A DNA stretch of 64,000 nucleotides, taken from assembly GCF_030272615.1 (NCBI RefSeq), contig NC_081410.1:260884437-260948436 (forward strand). Direction: 5' to 3'. The number at the start of each line of letters is the position of its first letter. Position 1 is the stretch's first letter. A program made the translations under genes and the position numbers. Under the pieces are notes generated by a model, which was not told the origin of the DNA, made no database searches, and saw only the letters and a list, made by a program, of their open reading frames with translations. Positions 1 through 10,880 of the stretch are shown in pieces. This DNA is from Cryptomeria japonica (Eukaryota; Streptophyta; Pinopsida; Cupressales; Cupressaceae).

Positions 1-2742
1 GAACCTCAATCCGAGTGACCAGAGCATAGTACCACGTGTCGAAGTCGTACTTGTTTCTTGTCTGTATGATGCCTGCATCCACTAAGCTCCTCTTTGACAT
101 GCCTCGAATAACCTTCAGGTGAGGGAGTATTTCATTCTGAATTTCATCCACTTCTTCCCAATTGGATGCTAGATCCTGGATACAATCAATCAACAAAGAA
201 GTTGCCTCGTGCCGATACTAAGTTTTCTACTAGGGTGTCAGCACACACCAAAGCGTCTAAAATCCACTCCTTTTCTTGAGTGTATGATCCCTTCATATCA
301 TCATAGTCCTTCATTGATCCCTGCTGAAGAGGCTATGGAGTAGCAGCCGGGACTTCATGGTTGAGCGGGCTAGTAAGATGGAGAACATACTTCTTCCACT
401 GTTGGTTCTCTTCTTCCACTTTCTTCCTCTTTTCCTTTTCATGAGCCAGCCTCGTCTTTAGAACGTTGCAGGAGTCATCAAAATATTGGATCTCTTGGTC
501 CTGGGTAGGCTTACCCATCTCTATGGTGGTAACCTTGTAATCATCTGCGGTGACATTGTCCCTAGTCTTCCCTTCTTTGGGCATTGCTATCTGGCTTGTC
601 CTGAATCCGGCATTGTCTCTCTGAATCAGGGAAAACTTCCTGGCTGGTTTGGGCGGTTTAGCTATCGTGGGTTCATTCACCTTCTCCAGGAATGCTGTGG
701 TGACCTCCTCGGTTGAGTGGGCCTCCTTGGGAACTTTGGCCTTTATCCTTGCTCTCAGCCAATCCGGAATGGTTGATTGTTCTACAGTGTTTCGATCAAA
801 CTCATCATGTGCCTCTCCTGGGTTCACTGGTATGCCATCCAAGAAGATTGTAGGGGCCTCAATCTGCCCCCTGTCTGGAGTTTGGAAGACCTTCTCCACC
901 ACTTCCTCAACGAGCTGGGAAAACACTCTTACTTCATCATCAATCACACGGATGTTCATCTCTTGCTCCCCAATTATACTCTGATCAGGCGCAATGGAAG
1001 CAACACTTAGGATGGAGTGCCTTTCGTTGGATTCTCTTCTCTCACCTACAACCCTTTTCCCTATGACCTTTGTGGAGCTTCCACCCAACTCCTTCCTCTT
1101 TTGAGACCCAACACTTTCTGGATTCCGAGCATCACCGGCGGAGGTACAAGGATTGACGGACAAAGTATCATCTACTCCCATTAATTCATAAGTTAAAGCC
1201 ACACCTTTGGCCTTCAACTGTTTTGTCTTTTCAGACGCCCACCACCTTGAGATCTGATTTTTCTCCCTCTGTCCAATCTATCAAGACCAAGGGTTCATTC
1301 TTCATCTTCTCAAAACCTAGCTGTTGAAGTTCAAGGCTTTCTTCTACCGGATCGACAACTTTGAATACTTCCGTTGCTCTCACCATACTCAAAGGAATTC
1401 TTGACCAGAACCTCTTCCGGATCTCGAAACTATCGGCTGCATTAGCCCAGTAGTCTTCTAGATCCAGTCTGTGCTCAAACATTGTCCCTTCGATCTTCTT
1501 TATCCTATTGAATGGATCAAAATATTTTCTTGTCTTGTATTGATAGAAGGGATACCAGGCCAGTTCTTTCTCAGTGGTGGCTGCAGCCTGTGATGATGGA
1601 CATGTTTCCAACCCATTACCAATTTAAAGTGAGGACGTCCCTGCCTTCTTCTGCTTATCCCTTTGAATCACTATATACTCCTCCAATTGTCTCACAACCT
1701 CGAGCAACACCACTTGGTTGGTAGGGTAAGCTGGAAGCTTGTATGGAGACCCAAAGAATCCCTGAATTCGGAGGTAAGTGAACTTTGGATATTGGATGTA
1801 CCAACACCCGAACCGACCGATGAAGTCCATACACTCTTGAGAGAGCCTCTAGTGCAGGCCACCTTGAAGGGTCCGGGTAATGTGCATCAGGAAGGTATCA
1901 TTCACCCTTTTGAAATGGAACTTCTCCTCCATGTGGAGCTGGGGATAGCAATCATATATTGGAAATTGGTTCTCCTTGTCCCCAACTTCTCTACAAGTGA
2001 GACCTTTGTACCTGTAGGTCCGGGCTAAAGAATAGAACAAGTAAGAACTCATGAAGAAAGTCCTATTCGCCTCTAGATTCCTTAGTTGGCTGTCTAGGTT
2101 GTCGTTGATCATACGGGCCCAGTCTATCATTTTTACTCCATTGATTATTTCATTAATGAAATAATACATCCAGGGTTCGAATGGAGCTCCTTGAGGATTT
2201 CCTATTATTCTATTGAGTAGGACAATCATGTCCCCAATATCCTCCTTGAAGTATGCTCGCACTAGGCTCTTCCTCTGGAGTTTGGAGGCACCCTTCCTCA
2301 GCTTGTCTAGCCAGGAATGGTTAACTATGGCATCATATTCCTCTAGGTGGTCGTGGTACAGACTGTCAGCTTCGTCCTTTGTCATATATACTACGTTATG
2401 GTACTCAGGGATCCTGAAGGCCTCTCTGATGGCCTCATCGCTGACATTCACCAACACTCTTCCATCAGGTGCAACAATATCCTTACTAATGGGGTTGTAG
2501 TGTTTGGCACATTCAACTACTAGTTCATTGCACTACATGGTGGGGAGGAAGCCGGCAGCGTGCATGATACCACTCTTCATCATTTTTCGCGCAATGGTGG
2601 TAGGCACAAGGTTGTCTAGACCAAACATTCACTTCTTAAACTCCCGCAGATTGATGTGTCCGAGGTTGGTGTCGCTGATGTTCTTCCACTTTGAAGTCAT
2701 CCTTGATTCTGGAGGAGCATCTTTGTCTACCTGGAATTTCAT
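1..2742 (-). pseudogene. Relic of a plant retroelement protein of unknown function
   Basis: Read from about 2742 down to 1231, one frame stays aligned through blocks at 2742-2632, 2457-1849, 1830-1624 and 1611-1231. It is broken only by a few in-frame stops, including one near 2535. A frameshift near 1225 moves the reading to 1217-333, and coding character continues past a stop at about 333 to the window edge. Visible pieces include VNVSDEAIREAFRIPE, a helical middle part (YYFINEIINGVKMIDWARM) and a charged C-terminal part with a predicted coiled coil (KTRLAHEKEKRKKVEEENQQ). There is no RT, integrase or protease motif. The layout recalls the 'putative plant transposon protein' ORFs carried by large plant LTR elements, but that is inference. 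The AT-rich leader and tandem arrays on its 5' side suggest one minus-strand element whose 3' end lies outside the window. Confidence 0.5.
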
Positions 2743-3655
2743 AATGTATAAGGCCTGCAGACAAACATTGGAAAATTTAAAGTTAGAAAAGGATTTGCGA
2801 AGTTTTGAAAATAACGGGGCTTGGAAATGTCTAAGTGTTGGAAAATTTTCTCCTTTTTTATTCTCATACTTAGCCATAAAAATCGAATTTTCACCTTAAA
2901 ACCCTCAATCTTAAGGTTGGTTATGGTTACCACAAAGTGTCAAAACTTTCAAAAAAATTCATACTTAGCCAAAAAAAATGATTTTCTTCTTCCAAAATTT
3001 TTTGAAAAAATCATTTATTAAATCCTGGAAAATATTCAGAAAATTCACAATTTTAATTTCACCTCTGCCTTGGATAGGAGTAAGGCTAGAATTTTCTCCA
3101 AAATATTCAAAAAATTCAGAAAAGTTGCCTTTCTCCGGAAATCTGTAAACTTTCTGCCAAAAAAATATTATCCCACTTCCAGCAATATCTAGAATTTTCT
3201 CCAGATGATCTTCAAACTGACATACTTTACTAAGCTCTCCTTAGTAATTTTGAACTTCTTTGTGTAATAGTGAAGTTGATAATGAAGTATTTGTAAACAA
3301 GGTTAAGCAAAACCCCTAAAATCATCCAACTCATACTTCTAATTCTAAAAAAAACTTTCCATTTTGATTTAAGTTTGAAGATAATCATCAATTCTCCAAT
3401 ATTCCCTTTCAAAAAAACTTTCCATTTTGAATTAATATCTCAATAATTTTCCAACATTCCTTCAATATTCTTTTCCTCAAAAAAAAAAACTTTCCACTTT
3501 GGATTTATTTTGAAGATATTCAATAATCCCTAGATATTTTCTTCATTTTGGATTTAATTTTGAAATCTCTGTGGATTTTGTGACATCATGTTGACTTTGT
3601 TTGACCTTCCATGTGTAGGTTGATTTTTCGAATTTTATCTCCATCTTCTTCAAAT
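2743..3655. other. AT-rich leader with degenerate repeats, no gene seen
   Basis: This is the upstream (right) side of the minus-strand relic. On the minus strand a TTTGTCTGCAG/G acceptor-like site sits just before the first recognisable codons (about 2752-2765), so the coding part may follow an intron. Between about 3350 and 3570 a loose repeat of roughly 70-80 bp recurs (AAAAAACTTTCCATTTTGA followed by TTTGAAGATATTC-like text). No open frame of note is present. Confidence 0.4.
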
Positions 3656-3659
3656 TTTG

Positions 3660-4535
3660 GTGGACTTTGGATACCTTTCCAAGGTATGGTGGACTTTGGT
3701 GACCTCTCTCCCACCTTGGGCGGACTTTGGTGACCTCTCCTCAGGACCCTCTTAGCCTATGGCGGACTTTAGGCATCTCTCCTAGGCTATGGCAGACTTT
3801 GGAGGTTGCTCCCAACACTTGGCAAGCTTGGGCAGACTTTGTTGTTAGCTCCCACATGACCTCTTTAGGGTGTGGCGGACTTTAGGCAAGGCTCCTCTTG
3901 CTTGACTTAGCATCTTGGGCGGAGTTCTAGCAAGGTTTCCACATGACTATGGCAGACTTTGGTTTCTTCTCCATCTTGGGCGGACTTCTAGTGCTTCTCC
4001 TCATTGGGCGGACTTTGATCACTCCTCCTCCTTAGCCTCCCAACCTTGGGCGGACTTTGGAGAGTGCTCCCACATCCCACATGGCCTCCAAATGCATGGC
4101 AGACTTTGGCTAAGGCACCTTCATGGCCTCCATCATTGATGTTATTTGGCTAAGGCATTAGGGCAGACTTTAGCCTTTGCTCCAACATGGCCTCCTTCAA
4201 ACTCATGGCAGACTTTGGTGAGAGCTCCTTTATGGCCCCCCTGAGGTGTGGCGGACTTTAAGGATAGCTCCTCCATCACTTGGGCGGACTTTAGCCTTTC
4301 TTCCTCTTGCTTGGGTGGACTTTGGAAGGCTCTCCACATTGACCTCTTAGACCTTGGCAGACTTTAGAGTGAGGACCTTCATGGCCCTTTTACCCTTGGC
4401 GGACTTCAGAGTGTGCTCCCATGTGACCTCCCCAAACATGGCGGACTTCAGGGTGAGCACCCACACAGCCTCCTAAGGCATGGCGGACTTCAAGCAAGGC
4501 TCCTTCATGACCTCTCTTGCACCGTGGTGGGGTTT
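3660..4535. repeat. Minisatellite-like array with TGGCGGACTTT core
   Basis: The core TGGCGGACTTTGG, with variants GGCAGACTTT, GGTGGACTTT and GGCGGACTTC, occurs about 22 times at irregular spacing of roughly 29-65 bp. The cores are separated by spacers rich in CTCC, CCTC and CATGGCC. The array is GC-richer than its surroundings. The irregular period makes it look like an expanded, diverged minisatellite in the leader of the minus-strand element. Small open frames across it are products of the repeat and not genes. Confidence 0.85.
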
Positions 4536-4677
4536 GAACTTGCAAAAATACTTCAAAACCCTTGTTAGCCAGACTTAGAATAATTTTCAGAGAAATTTCA
4601 AAATTTCACAGTTTAGTCTAATTTAATCGGATTAACTTGAAATTTGAAATCCATGCCTAGGTGGATCATCTGAAGCA

Positions 4678-5261
4678 GCAAAAAGCCTAAAATCTAGGGA
4701 TTTAGCTTTTTAGGTCGAAACTTGGATTTTTTGAGTTCCGGTCGAAGCTGGTCAATGGTACAAGTGTAAACCCTAGGTTTGCACCCCGAAAAAGCAAAAA
4801 GCCTAAAATCTAGGGATTTAGCGTTTTTAGGTCAAAACTTGGAATTTTCGAGTTCCGGTCGAAGCTGGTCAATGGTACAAGTGTAAACCCTAGGTTTGCA
4901 CCTCGAAAAAGCAAAAAGCCTAAAATCTAGGGATTCAGCTTTTTTAGGTCAAAACTTGGAATTTTCGAGTTCTGGTCGAAGCTGGTCAGTGGTACAAGTG
5001 TAAACCCTAGGTTTGCACCCCGAAAAAGCAAAAAACCTAAAATCTAGGGATTCAACTTGTTTAGGTCAAAGCTTGGAATTTTCGAGTTCCGGTCGAAGCT
5101 GGTCAGTGGTACAAGTGTAAACCCTAGGTTTGCACCTCGAAAAAGCAAAAAGCCTAAAATCTAGGGATTCAACTTTTTTAGGTCAAAACTTGGAATTTTC
5201 GAGTTCCGGTCGAAGTTGGTCTGTGCTACAAGTGTAAACCCTAGGTTTGCACCCCGAAAAA
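4678..5261. repeat. Five-copy 117-bp tandem repeat
   Basis: Units begin GCAAAAAGCCTAAAATC at 4678, 4794, 4911, 5028 and 5145, and the start of a sixth unit is at 5262, giving a period of 116-117 bp. Each unit holds AAATCTAGGGATT, GAGTTCCGGTCGAAGCTGG and the near-palindrome GTGTAAACCCTAGGTTTGCAC. Units differ from each other by only a few bases, so the array is younger or better homogenised than the neighbouring minisatellite. It is probably the leader or LTR-proximal part of the same minus-strand retroelement. Confidence 0.95.
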
Positions 5262-7190
5262 GCAAAAAACAGACATCCCTAAAAAATAGGAAAAACTTTC
5301 TAAAAATAGCCATATCGGGGATCGAGCTGAAAATGCCAAAAACGAAACTCCCTTAAAAATAGGAAAAAAGCAAACTTTCTAAAAATAGAAAGTTGTCCAA
5401 ATTCCTCCAAATTGATTGCGATCTTCGTCCTTTGACCTTTCTAAGCACTCTAGTGGTGTTCACACTTCGGAATCACATAACTTGCAAAAACTAACTTTCA
5501 ATCGTCAGAGCCTGAAATGCTCCGAACTGGACAAGGCTTGGTGAAACTGCAGCAAAAGGTCACAGGACGCTAACAAAACCCTAGAAAGCAAGAAAATCAG
5601 AGGGTCCCCAATAGCAATGGGGCGATGTGTGGATAAAGGTCACAACAGGGAGTATATCCAAACAACTATTCTCATACAAGTTACAAAAATAACTTTGACT
5701 TCTATCAAAATGCAAAGGCATAATTCTAGTTTATAGATCAGAGTTTTGAGATTTGTTCTCTCCTACTTGAAATCATTTTGGTAGATGCTAATATCTAAAG
5801 AGAATTCATCTATCATGTATTTTTTAAATTAAATAACAAGTTGCAAAACGCATTGTCAGGAATGCTATAATTTAGTGCTCTTTTGCACATGAACATCTTA
5901 AGTAAATTACCAAATGGACTTTGGATGGTAAAATTCCCCGTGTAAAATGCGAACATAAATTTTCAAGCAAATTGCATTCATGTTATTCTCTTTTATTTCT
6001 CTTAGAATTTTTTTTTAATAATTAATAGGAGATTTTATTGGGGGCATTCATCCCTTTGTATGGTGTCCCTGCTGGTTGAAGCTTGGGACACATGGCCTAA
6101 GCTGCTATGTTAGAACCCTAAAGAGATCAGGAAAAACCAGCACAGCTGAAAATGAGGAAACAGAACCGCACTGCATTACTAAACAAAAAACCGAAAAACA
6201 AAGGAATGCGAGATCAGAAAAAACAACACAATAAAGAAAACCAATGAAGCAAGGTGGAGAGCTTGAGTTAATTAATGGATTAGCATTCATTTCTTCTTTG
6301 CCAATGCTTCGCCCAACATCAAAACCTCATTAAGAGCTATAAATTTAAAGCATCTTAAATTTGAAGTCCAACCACTCTATTATACCTTCTTTGTCTACCT
6401 CCTTTATCTCTGCGGACCCTACCTCAGGAAGGCTTGACTAACTAAAATTGCCAATAGTTCCATTCTGGATCATATTAATTTGTCATCTAGAAATAGCCCA
6501 ATTTGATTGAGCACCTACCATCCATCAATGACAACAGTTCTTCGTATACTGTCAGATAGAGGAGTTGCCAGGATGGACCTTACGCTTTGGTTTAGAAGTT
6601 TATCCTACGAACCTACAAAGCTTCAATCAAATCAAAATCCTTACATTGATAAATTTGACAAAAATGTCTACTAAGCCACAGCTGCCTCCACCTGTCCCCC
6701 GCCCACCAACCAACTTCCGTTGCACACTGGATCTTATCAAGGTTTTGATGTTGTCAAATGGGCAGAAGCCTTATTCATGAGTTAAAAATAGGGCTTTCGA
6801 ACGATCTCCAATGCATCCAGAGAAATTTAGTTTCTTAGACGAAGGGTTTCATTATAAATTTTCTAAGATGATAATTTTTTTCCATATGTAGAGGTCGTTA
6901 AGTCTAACTACTACATCAATGTTTAAATGATAAACAGTTTCCCACGTTAAAGGTGGAAACTTTGTGTCCTTTGAGGGATGATGTTAAAAAATCTCCCAAG
7001 GTTTGATCTCGATATTTGATGAAGGATGAAGCCTACATGGGTTTTCATTACAAAGAAGAGTTAGATAGGCATAAATAAAATTTAGATTTTTGCTAGAGAG
7101 ATTGAGCTATTCTGCATATTCTGCATTGTCAAAGAGTAAATGAGTTTTAATTTAGAGAGATTAGGTTTCCACAATCCATGATAATTCATA
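5262..7190. other. No gene recognised
   Basis: At about 5275-5400 there is a short imperfect duplication around CTAAAAATAGGAAAAA and ACTTTCTAAAAATAG. The rest is AT-rich with only short chance frames. A possible retroposon tail within it is listed separately. Confidence 0.5.
6007..6290 (-). mobile_element. Possible minus-strand retroposon 3' end
   Basis: Read on the minus strand, GGGATGAATGCCCCCAATAA is followed by a run of A (plus-strand T run near 6007-6016). This resembles the short GGG...CCC stem followed by an A-rich end seen at the tails of the LINE copies in this window. No coding part is recognised upstream, so this is a weak call. Confidence 0.25.
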
Positions 7191-7194
7191 TCTT

Positions 7195-7300
7195 CTGCTT
7201 CTGGATTCAACTGTGTAGAACTTTTTTGCATCAATGTTTCAAATCACATTCTATGATTCATCATCAGAGTGAGAGAGGTTAAGAAGAAAAAAAAAGTCAA
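7195..7300 (-). mobile_element. Fragment of Penelope-like element 3' end (pLTR)
   Basis: The stretch CTGGATTCAACTGTGTAGAA through GAGTGAGAGAGG matches the outer end of the inverted repeat at 11544-11660, in the same orientation. It therefore represents the 3' end of another minus-strand copy of the same PLE family. Homology fades near 7300, just before a LINE insertion at 7335. Confidence 0.75.
7229..7271 (-). ncRNA. Candidate hammerhead ribozyme, PLE copy 1
   Basis: On the minus strand the order is CACT, then CTGATGA (exact catalytic box), T, stem II GAATCA / TGATTT around the loop TAGAATG, then GAAA, C, ATT and GATG. Stem I would pair CACT with GATG imperfectly. Stem III would be minimal, as in the hammerheads described for Penelope-like elements. 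The two other copies in this window show the same architecture. Confidence 0.55.
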
Positions 7301-7334
7301 AACATCCATCTACAACCCTTTTTAACATGTGCCC

Positions 7335-7744
7335 CTGATCCTCAGCGTCGCTCTTCTCTTGACAATTTTGATCTTCTTCAGCAACAGTCTGATGTGTTTC
7401 TGCAGCAACAGTCTGCTGGTGTTCTGCTGCAACAGTCTGACAGTGTCTCTGCGGGGTCTCCCCCGCCTAATTTGTCTTTGAATATTCCTAATGATAGTGT
7501 TGCCTGGACGGTTGTTTGTCGCAGGCGGAAAGGAAAATCTACCCCCCTTTCCCAGCCCCCCCTTTGTCAAGTTGTGGATTCTCCCCACTCTTGAGTTGGG
7601 TTGGTTTGTTGATGGTTTGACAGGTGGGTTTGTTTGGTCTGTCTAACTTTGTTTGTTTGGGGTTTACACCCCTGCTTGGTCTGTTTATTTCAGTTAGCTT
7701 TGTAAAGGGTCAGCACCCTTGTTATTGCTGCTTTATTTATCAAA
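7335..7744 (+). mobile_element. 5'-truncated LINE copy A with target-site duplication
   Basis: The insert is bounded by AACATGTGCCC at 7324-7334 and 7745-7755, an 11-bp target-site duplication. It holds the last part of a LINE ORF1, ending in AWTVVCRRRKGK and then a stop near 7594. A 3' UTR follows with two stem-loops (around 7583-7600 and 7705-7720) and the tail ATTTATCAAAAA. The same ORF1 ending and UTR occur in copies at 8103-9200 and 10646-10880. It landed beside the PLE fragment at 7195-7300. Confidence 0.85.
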
Positions 7745-7755
7745 AACATGTGCCC

Positions 7756-8102
7756 ATGTAAAGCAGAATGCCCATTTAATTACTTCGTAAAGAGCCGATC
7801 ACCAAGCCAAGAGAAGAGGCTAAAAGCTCTTCATGTCTAGGCCTAGAATTAAGAAGATGATGCTAATTAATTGGATTGAATTTTAGAATAGGAAGCTATT
7901 GTAACTTTCATAGCAAGAGCTTCCTCATTATTAGCAACATCAAACAAAATAGTGTCATTTCCAAACAATAGATACATCATGGAAGGAGTGTCTGGAGTGA
8001 AGGCTAAGTCGTTTCTATCTATCCTCATTATTTGCTACAACAATGCTTCTTATGAAAGCCTCTAAATAATTTTACTCCAAGCATTAGAAAGTAAAAAAAT
8101 CT
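7756..8102. other. No gene recognised
   Basis: Short AT-rich spacer between LINE copies A and B. No coding or structural signal was found. Confidence 0.5.
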
Positions 8103-9200
8103 TCCGCTGATCGGGATTTGGTAAACAATATTGAGCTTTTCCCTCGTGCTAAAGGTTTTTTTGTCGCTTCCTTCACCTCTTTTGTTGATCGGGATTTGGT
8201 TTTGGGCATGTTGTGGGCTTGGGGAGTGCACTCCCTCTCTGTTAAGCCTTGGACAACTTCTTTTAACCCTCTCACTGAACCACTTAATGTGCATCCAGTT
8301 TGGGTCTGGCTCATCAATCTCCCTCTTCATTTCTGGGACCACTCTTGTTATGAGGCTATCGGTAACTCTATTGGTTGTTCCCTGAAGGTCGATGAAGCTA
8401 CATCCTCAATGGACCACACTACTTTTGCTCACATTCTTCTGGACATTGACATCTCCTCTCCTCTTCCGGGAGATGTGGTTCTTATGATGGGGGATAGGCC
8501 TTGGTCACAACTACTGGATTTTGAAGGCCTCCCCTTCCACTGTAGGAGATGCTTCTCTATAGGTCTTCTTGCTTCAGATTGCTCTATTTCATGCCACAAA
8601 GGTGTTTCTACCTGGTGGAAGAATGCTACTGCTAACCACTTAACAATCAATGCTCTTGACTCTGCGTCTGTTGGCTCCTCTCATGAGGATGATATTGATG
8701 TCGTGCCCCTCATGGCTACTGATGCTTATGTTGCTCCTTTTGTAGCCTCATCTCCTGAGGTCCCCACTTCTGCTTCCCTTGTTATGCAGCCACGATCCCC
8801 TAATGCTTCTCTACAACAGCTTCTTGTTGTTCTATTGTAGCACTCTGTTGACACCACGGTTTGTAACCCTGCAGGGTCCCTTCCGGTTGATCTCTCTTTT
8901 GATGGACCTAATGACAACATCGCCTGGACTGTGGTTGCTCGCAGGCGGAAGGGGAAGTCTTCTTCCCTGCCCTAAACCCCCCTTGTTGGGGTTTGGGTGG
9001 CTCTCCCCCACCTTCAGTGGGGTTTTTTTTTGCTCTCTGGTTGGATAGGATTCCTTGCCTATTTGATTGTGTTTGTTTCTAACTACCTTTGGGTGGTTGT
9101 TCTTACATCATCTCTCTTGATGTTGCTTGTTGTCTGTTGATATTTTTTGACTATGTTAAGGGTCATCGCCCTAGTTAACACTGCTTTACTAATAAAAAAC
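8103..9200 (+). mobile_element. LINE copy B, ORF1 plus 3' UTR only
   Basis: The copy is a 5'-truncated ORF1 (see 8106-8975), followed directly by a 3' UTR of about 220 bp that ends CTTTACTAATAAAAAAC. There is no endonuclease, RT or RNase H between the ORF1 stop and the tail. The 3' UTR carries a perfect 6-bp hairpin CCCCAC/GTGGGG (9006-9022) and AGGG/CCCT (9159-9172), both shared with copies A and C. The 5' boundary is uncertain, because TGATCGGGATTTGGT occurs both at about 8108 and about 8187, and no clear TSD was found. Confidence 0.75.
8106..8975 (+). pseudogene. LINE ORF1 protein (DUF4283 plus degenerate zinc knuckle)
   Basis: One frame runs the whole length with a single TAG at 8838-8840. 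The N-terminal part has the DUF4283 pattern of plant LINE ORF1 proteins: FFVASFTSFVDRDLVLGMLW, then VWVWLINLPLHFWDHSCYEA, then IGNSIGCSLKVDEAT. A zinc-knuckle remnant follows (FHCRRCFSIGLLASDC), in which the usual His is lost. The C-terminus is Ser/Pro-rich and ends IAWTVVARRRKGK. ORF1 proteins of L1 elements bind element RNA and form the RNP. The first codons are missing. The copy is an inactive relic. Confidence 0.75.
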
Positions 9201-9544
9201 ATTGATAAGAAAGATTTGGTCAACCCTATATGTCTAGCTTGGCTATCATACACTTTGAATTCAATTGGTAGGAAGAATGCATTAGCTCACGAGTGAGCAT
9301 AATACTATCTAGGGCTTGTTTTCCTTGTACAAATTTGCCTTGTTCATGCAAGATGGTGTAGGTTTAAACTATGTCTAGTCTTTTAGGAAACACAATAGTA
9401 ATGGTCTTCAACATGGTATTAAATTAAACAATAATGCTTGAGCATTATATTTTTTAGGGATTAGAGTAAGAAATATATTATTAATTTCCTTTAAAATCTA
9501 GCTGCAATACTGGATTTGGTTTATCAATGAGATTTCCCCTTTTC

Positions 9545-10360
9545 TAATGTCAACATGAAAACTTTGTGGAAGTTAGTTCTTCTTTGGGGTTTATGGTTGG
9601 GACATAATGCAAGGATTTTCAAATAGAGGAAAGCTAGTCCTATTAGTGTGGGAGCTAAAATATTTTAGGCTATTAAGGAGATTTTTTCAGGTATTGAATG
9701 GGGAAGATGTTAAAGAGGGGAATGGTTTCATTTATGGAATTTGAACATTAAGTGGTTGATAGCTAGAACTCTAAGATCTACATGGTGCAAAATATTGAAA
9801 AGAAGAATTAGAATAGGAAACAAGTTAAATGGTCTTGTCCTTCCTCTTAATGGTTCAAGTTGAACTTTGATAGAGCTTCTAAAGGGAACCTTGGGCATGC
9901 TAGTGGATGGGGTGTCATTAGAGATCGTAATGACCTACTTTTAGGTGCTTTCTCCATTAGCCTAGGAATTCAAACTAATCATCATTTTGAAGCCTTAGTT
10001 ACTAGGGTATTTAGCTGGTCAGAGAGCTAAAAGTTTCTAAGTTGATCATTGAACAACGCTCTAGAAATATCCTAAATTGCCTGTCTAAAGCGAATTGTCC
10101 TTATCGAACTATAAGAAATATCATGACTAATACTTAAGGCTAGTTGATTACTTTGATGTCGCTAAGATAGGCCTCTTTTTTAGAGAAGGTAACCATGTGG
10201 TGGATTGACCGTTAATGAACAAGTTTCTAGGAATGGGCATGTCAAATGGCTTGATATAAACCATTTGTTTGATAGAATGGTTACCTTTATTAATGATGAT
10301 AGACCCTCTAATTACTATTGCATGTTAGCCAATTACTATTCTCTTCATTCTCTTGTTAGA
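9545..10360 (+). pseudogene. Degenerate LINE ORF2 C-terminus with RNase H domain
   Basis: Scattered frames give the linker WLGHNARIFK..., then KLNFDRASKGNLGHASGWGV at about 9850-9910, and then NHHFEAL and REGNHVVD near 10180-10200. These are the successive conserved blocks of the RNase H domain at the end of plant LINE ORF2: first Asp in NFD, Glu in FEAL, and the C-terminal His/Asp block. Several stops and frameshifts are present. This is the tail of a further plus-strand LINE, not evidently joined to copy B. Confidence 0.7.
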
Positions 10361-10645
10361 TAATAATTATGGAGGAGTTCAAATTTGGAGCCTTCCATGT
10401 ATGTGGGTGTGCTAACTCTCCTCCATGTATGGTGAAGGGTCACTCCATTAGATTACATAATATATTATGACTTTTCTTGTGTTTCTGTTGCATTAAGAGG
10501 ATTTTTAGTAGGAAAAAAATATAATTGCAGAGAGGTGATTGGGTTAGGAGTAGGGTCCAATATAAATTGGATGCGGGGGTGATATAGTGAGCATGGAACA
10601 TATGTCTTGCAATACTATCAAGAAGAACTCCATAGTTTGGAATGT

Positions 10646-10880
10646 TGTTTTTTATTAAAAAAGCAACAAAACAAGGGTGTTGACCCTATACAAACACAAG
10701 CCAAAAAGGCTACATACATTTGGTCAAGAACAATGACAACAAAGGCCAAACCAGTCCATTTACAACACACTAGCAAAGTAGCTAGTAACCCACATCAAGA
10801 GTGGGTAGGAGTTCCACCCATAGCTTAGAGAAGAGTTTGGGAAGAAGAGGAAGAACGATGTTTCCTTTGCTAGGGAAGAA
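10646..10880 (-). mobile_element. 3'-end fragment of LINE copy C
   Basis: On the minus strand this reads from a short ORF1 end into the same 3' UTR as copies A and B: CCCAC/GTGGG hairpin (10789-10805), AGGGT/ACCCT hairpin (10674-10687), then TTTTTTAATAAAAAAC. The opposite orientation to copies A and B shows it is an independent insertion. No TSD was identified. Confidence 0.7.

Noticed and set aside
3915-4339. Small frames with CGGL/ADFGE-like text on both strands
   Set aside because: They are translations of the GGCGGACTTT minisatellite.
4740-5250. Interstitial telomere repeat
   Set aside because: AAACCCTAG occurs once per 117-bp unit, not as a consecutive TTTAGGG array.
4678-5261. CRISPR-like array
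   Set aside because: Repeats are directly tandem with no unique spacers, and the window is plant nuclear DNA.
8108-8201. Duplicated TGATCGGGATTTGGT as a TSD of LINE copy B
   Set aside because: Both copies lie at the 5' side, 78 bp apart within ORF1 reading, and none is at the 3' end. More likely an internal duplication or rearrangement at the truncation point.
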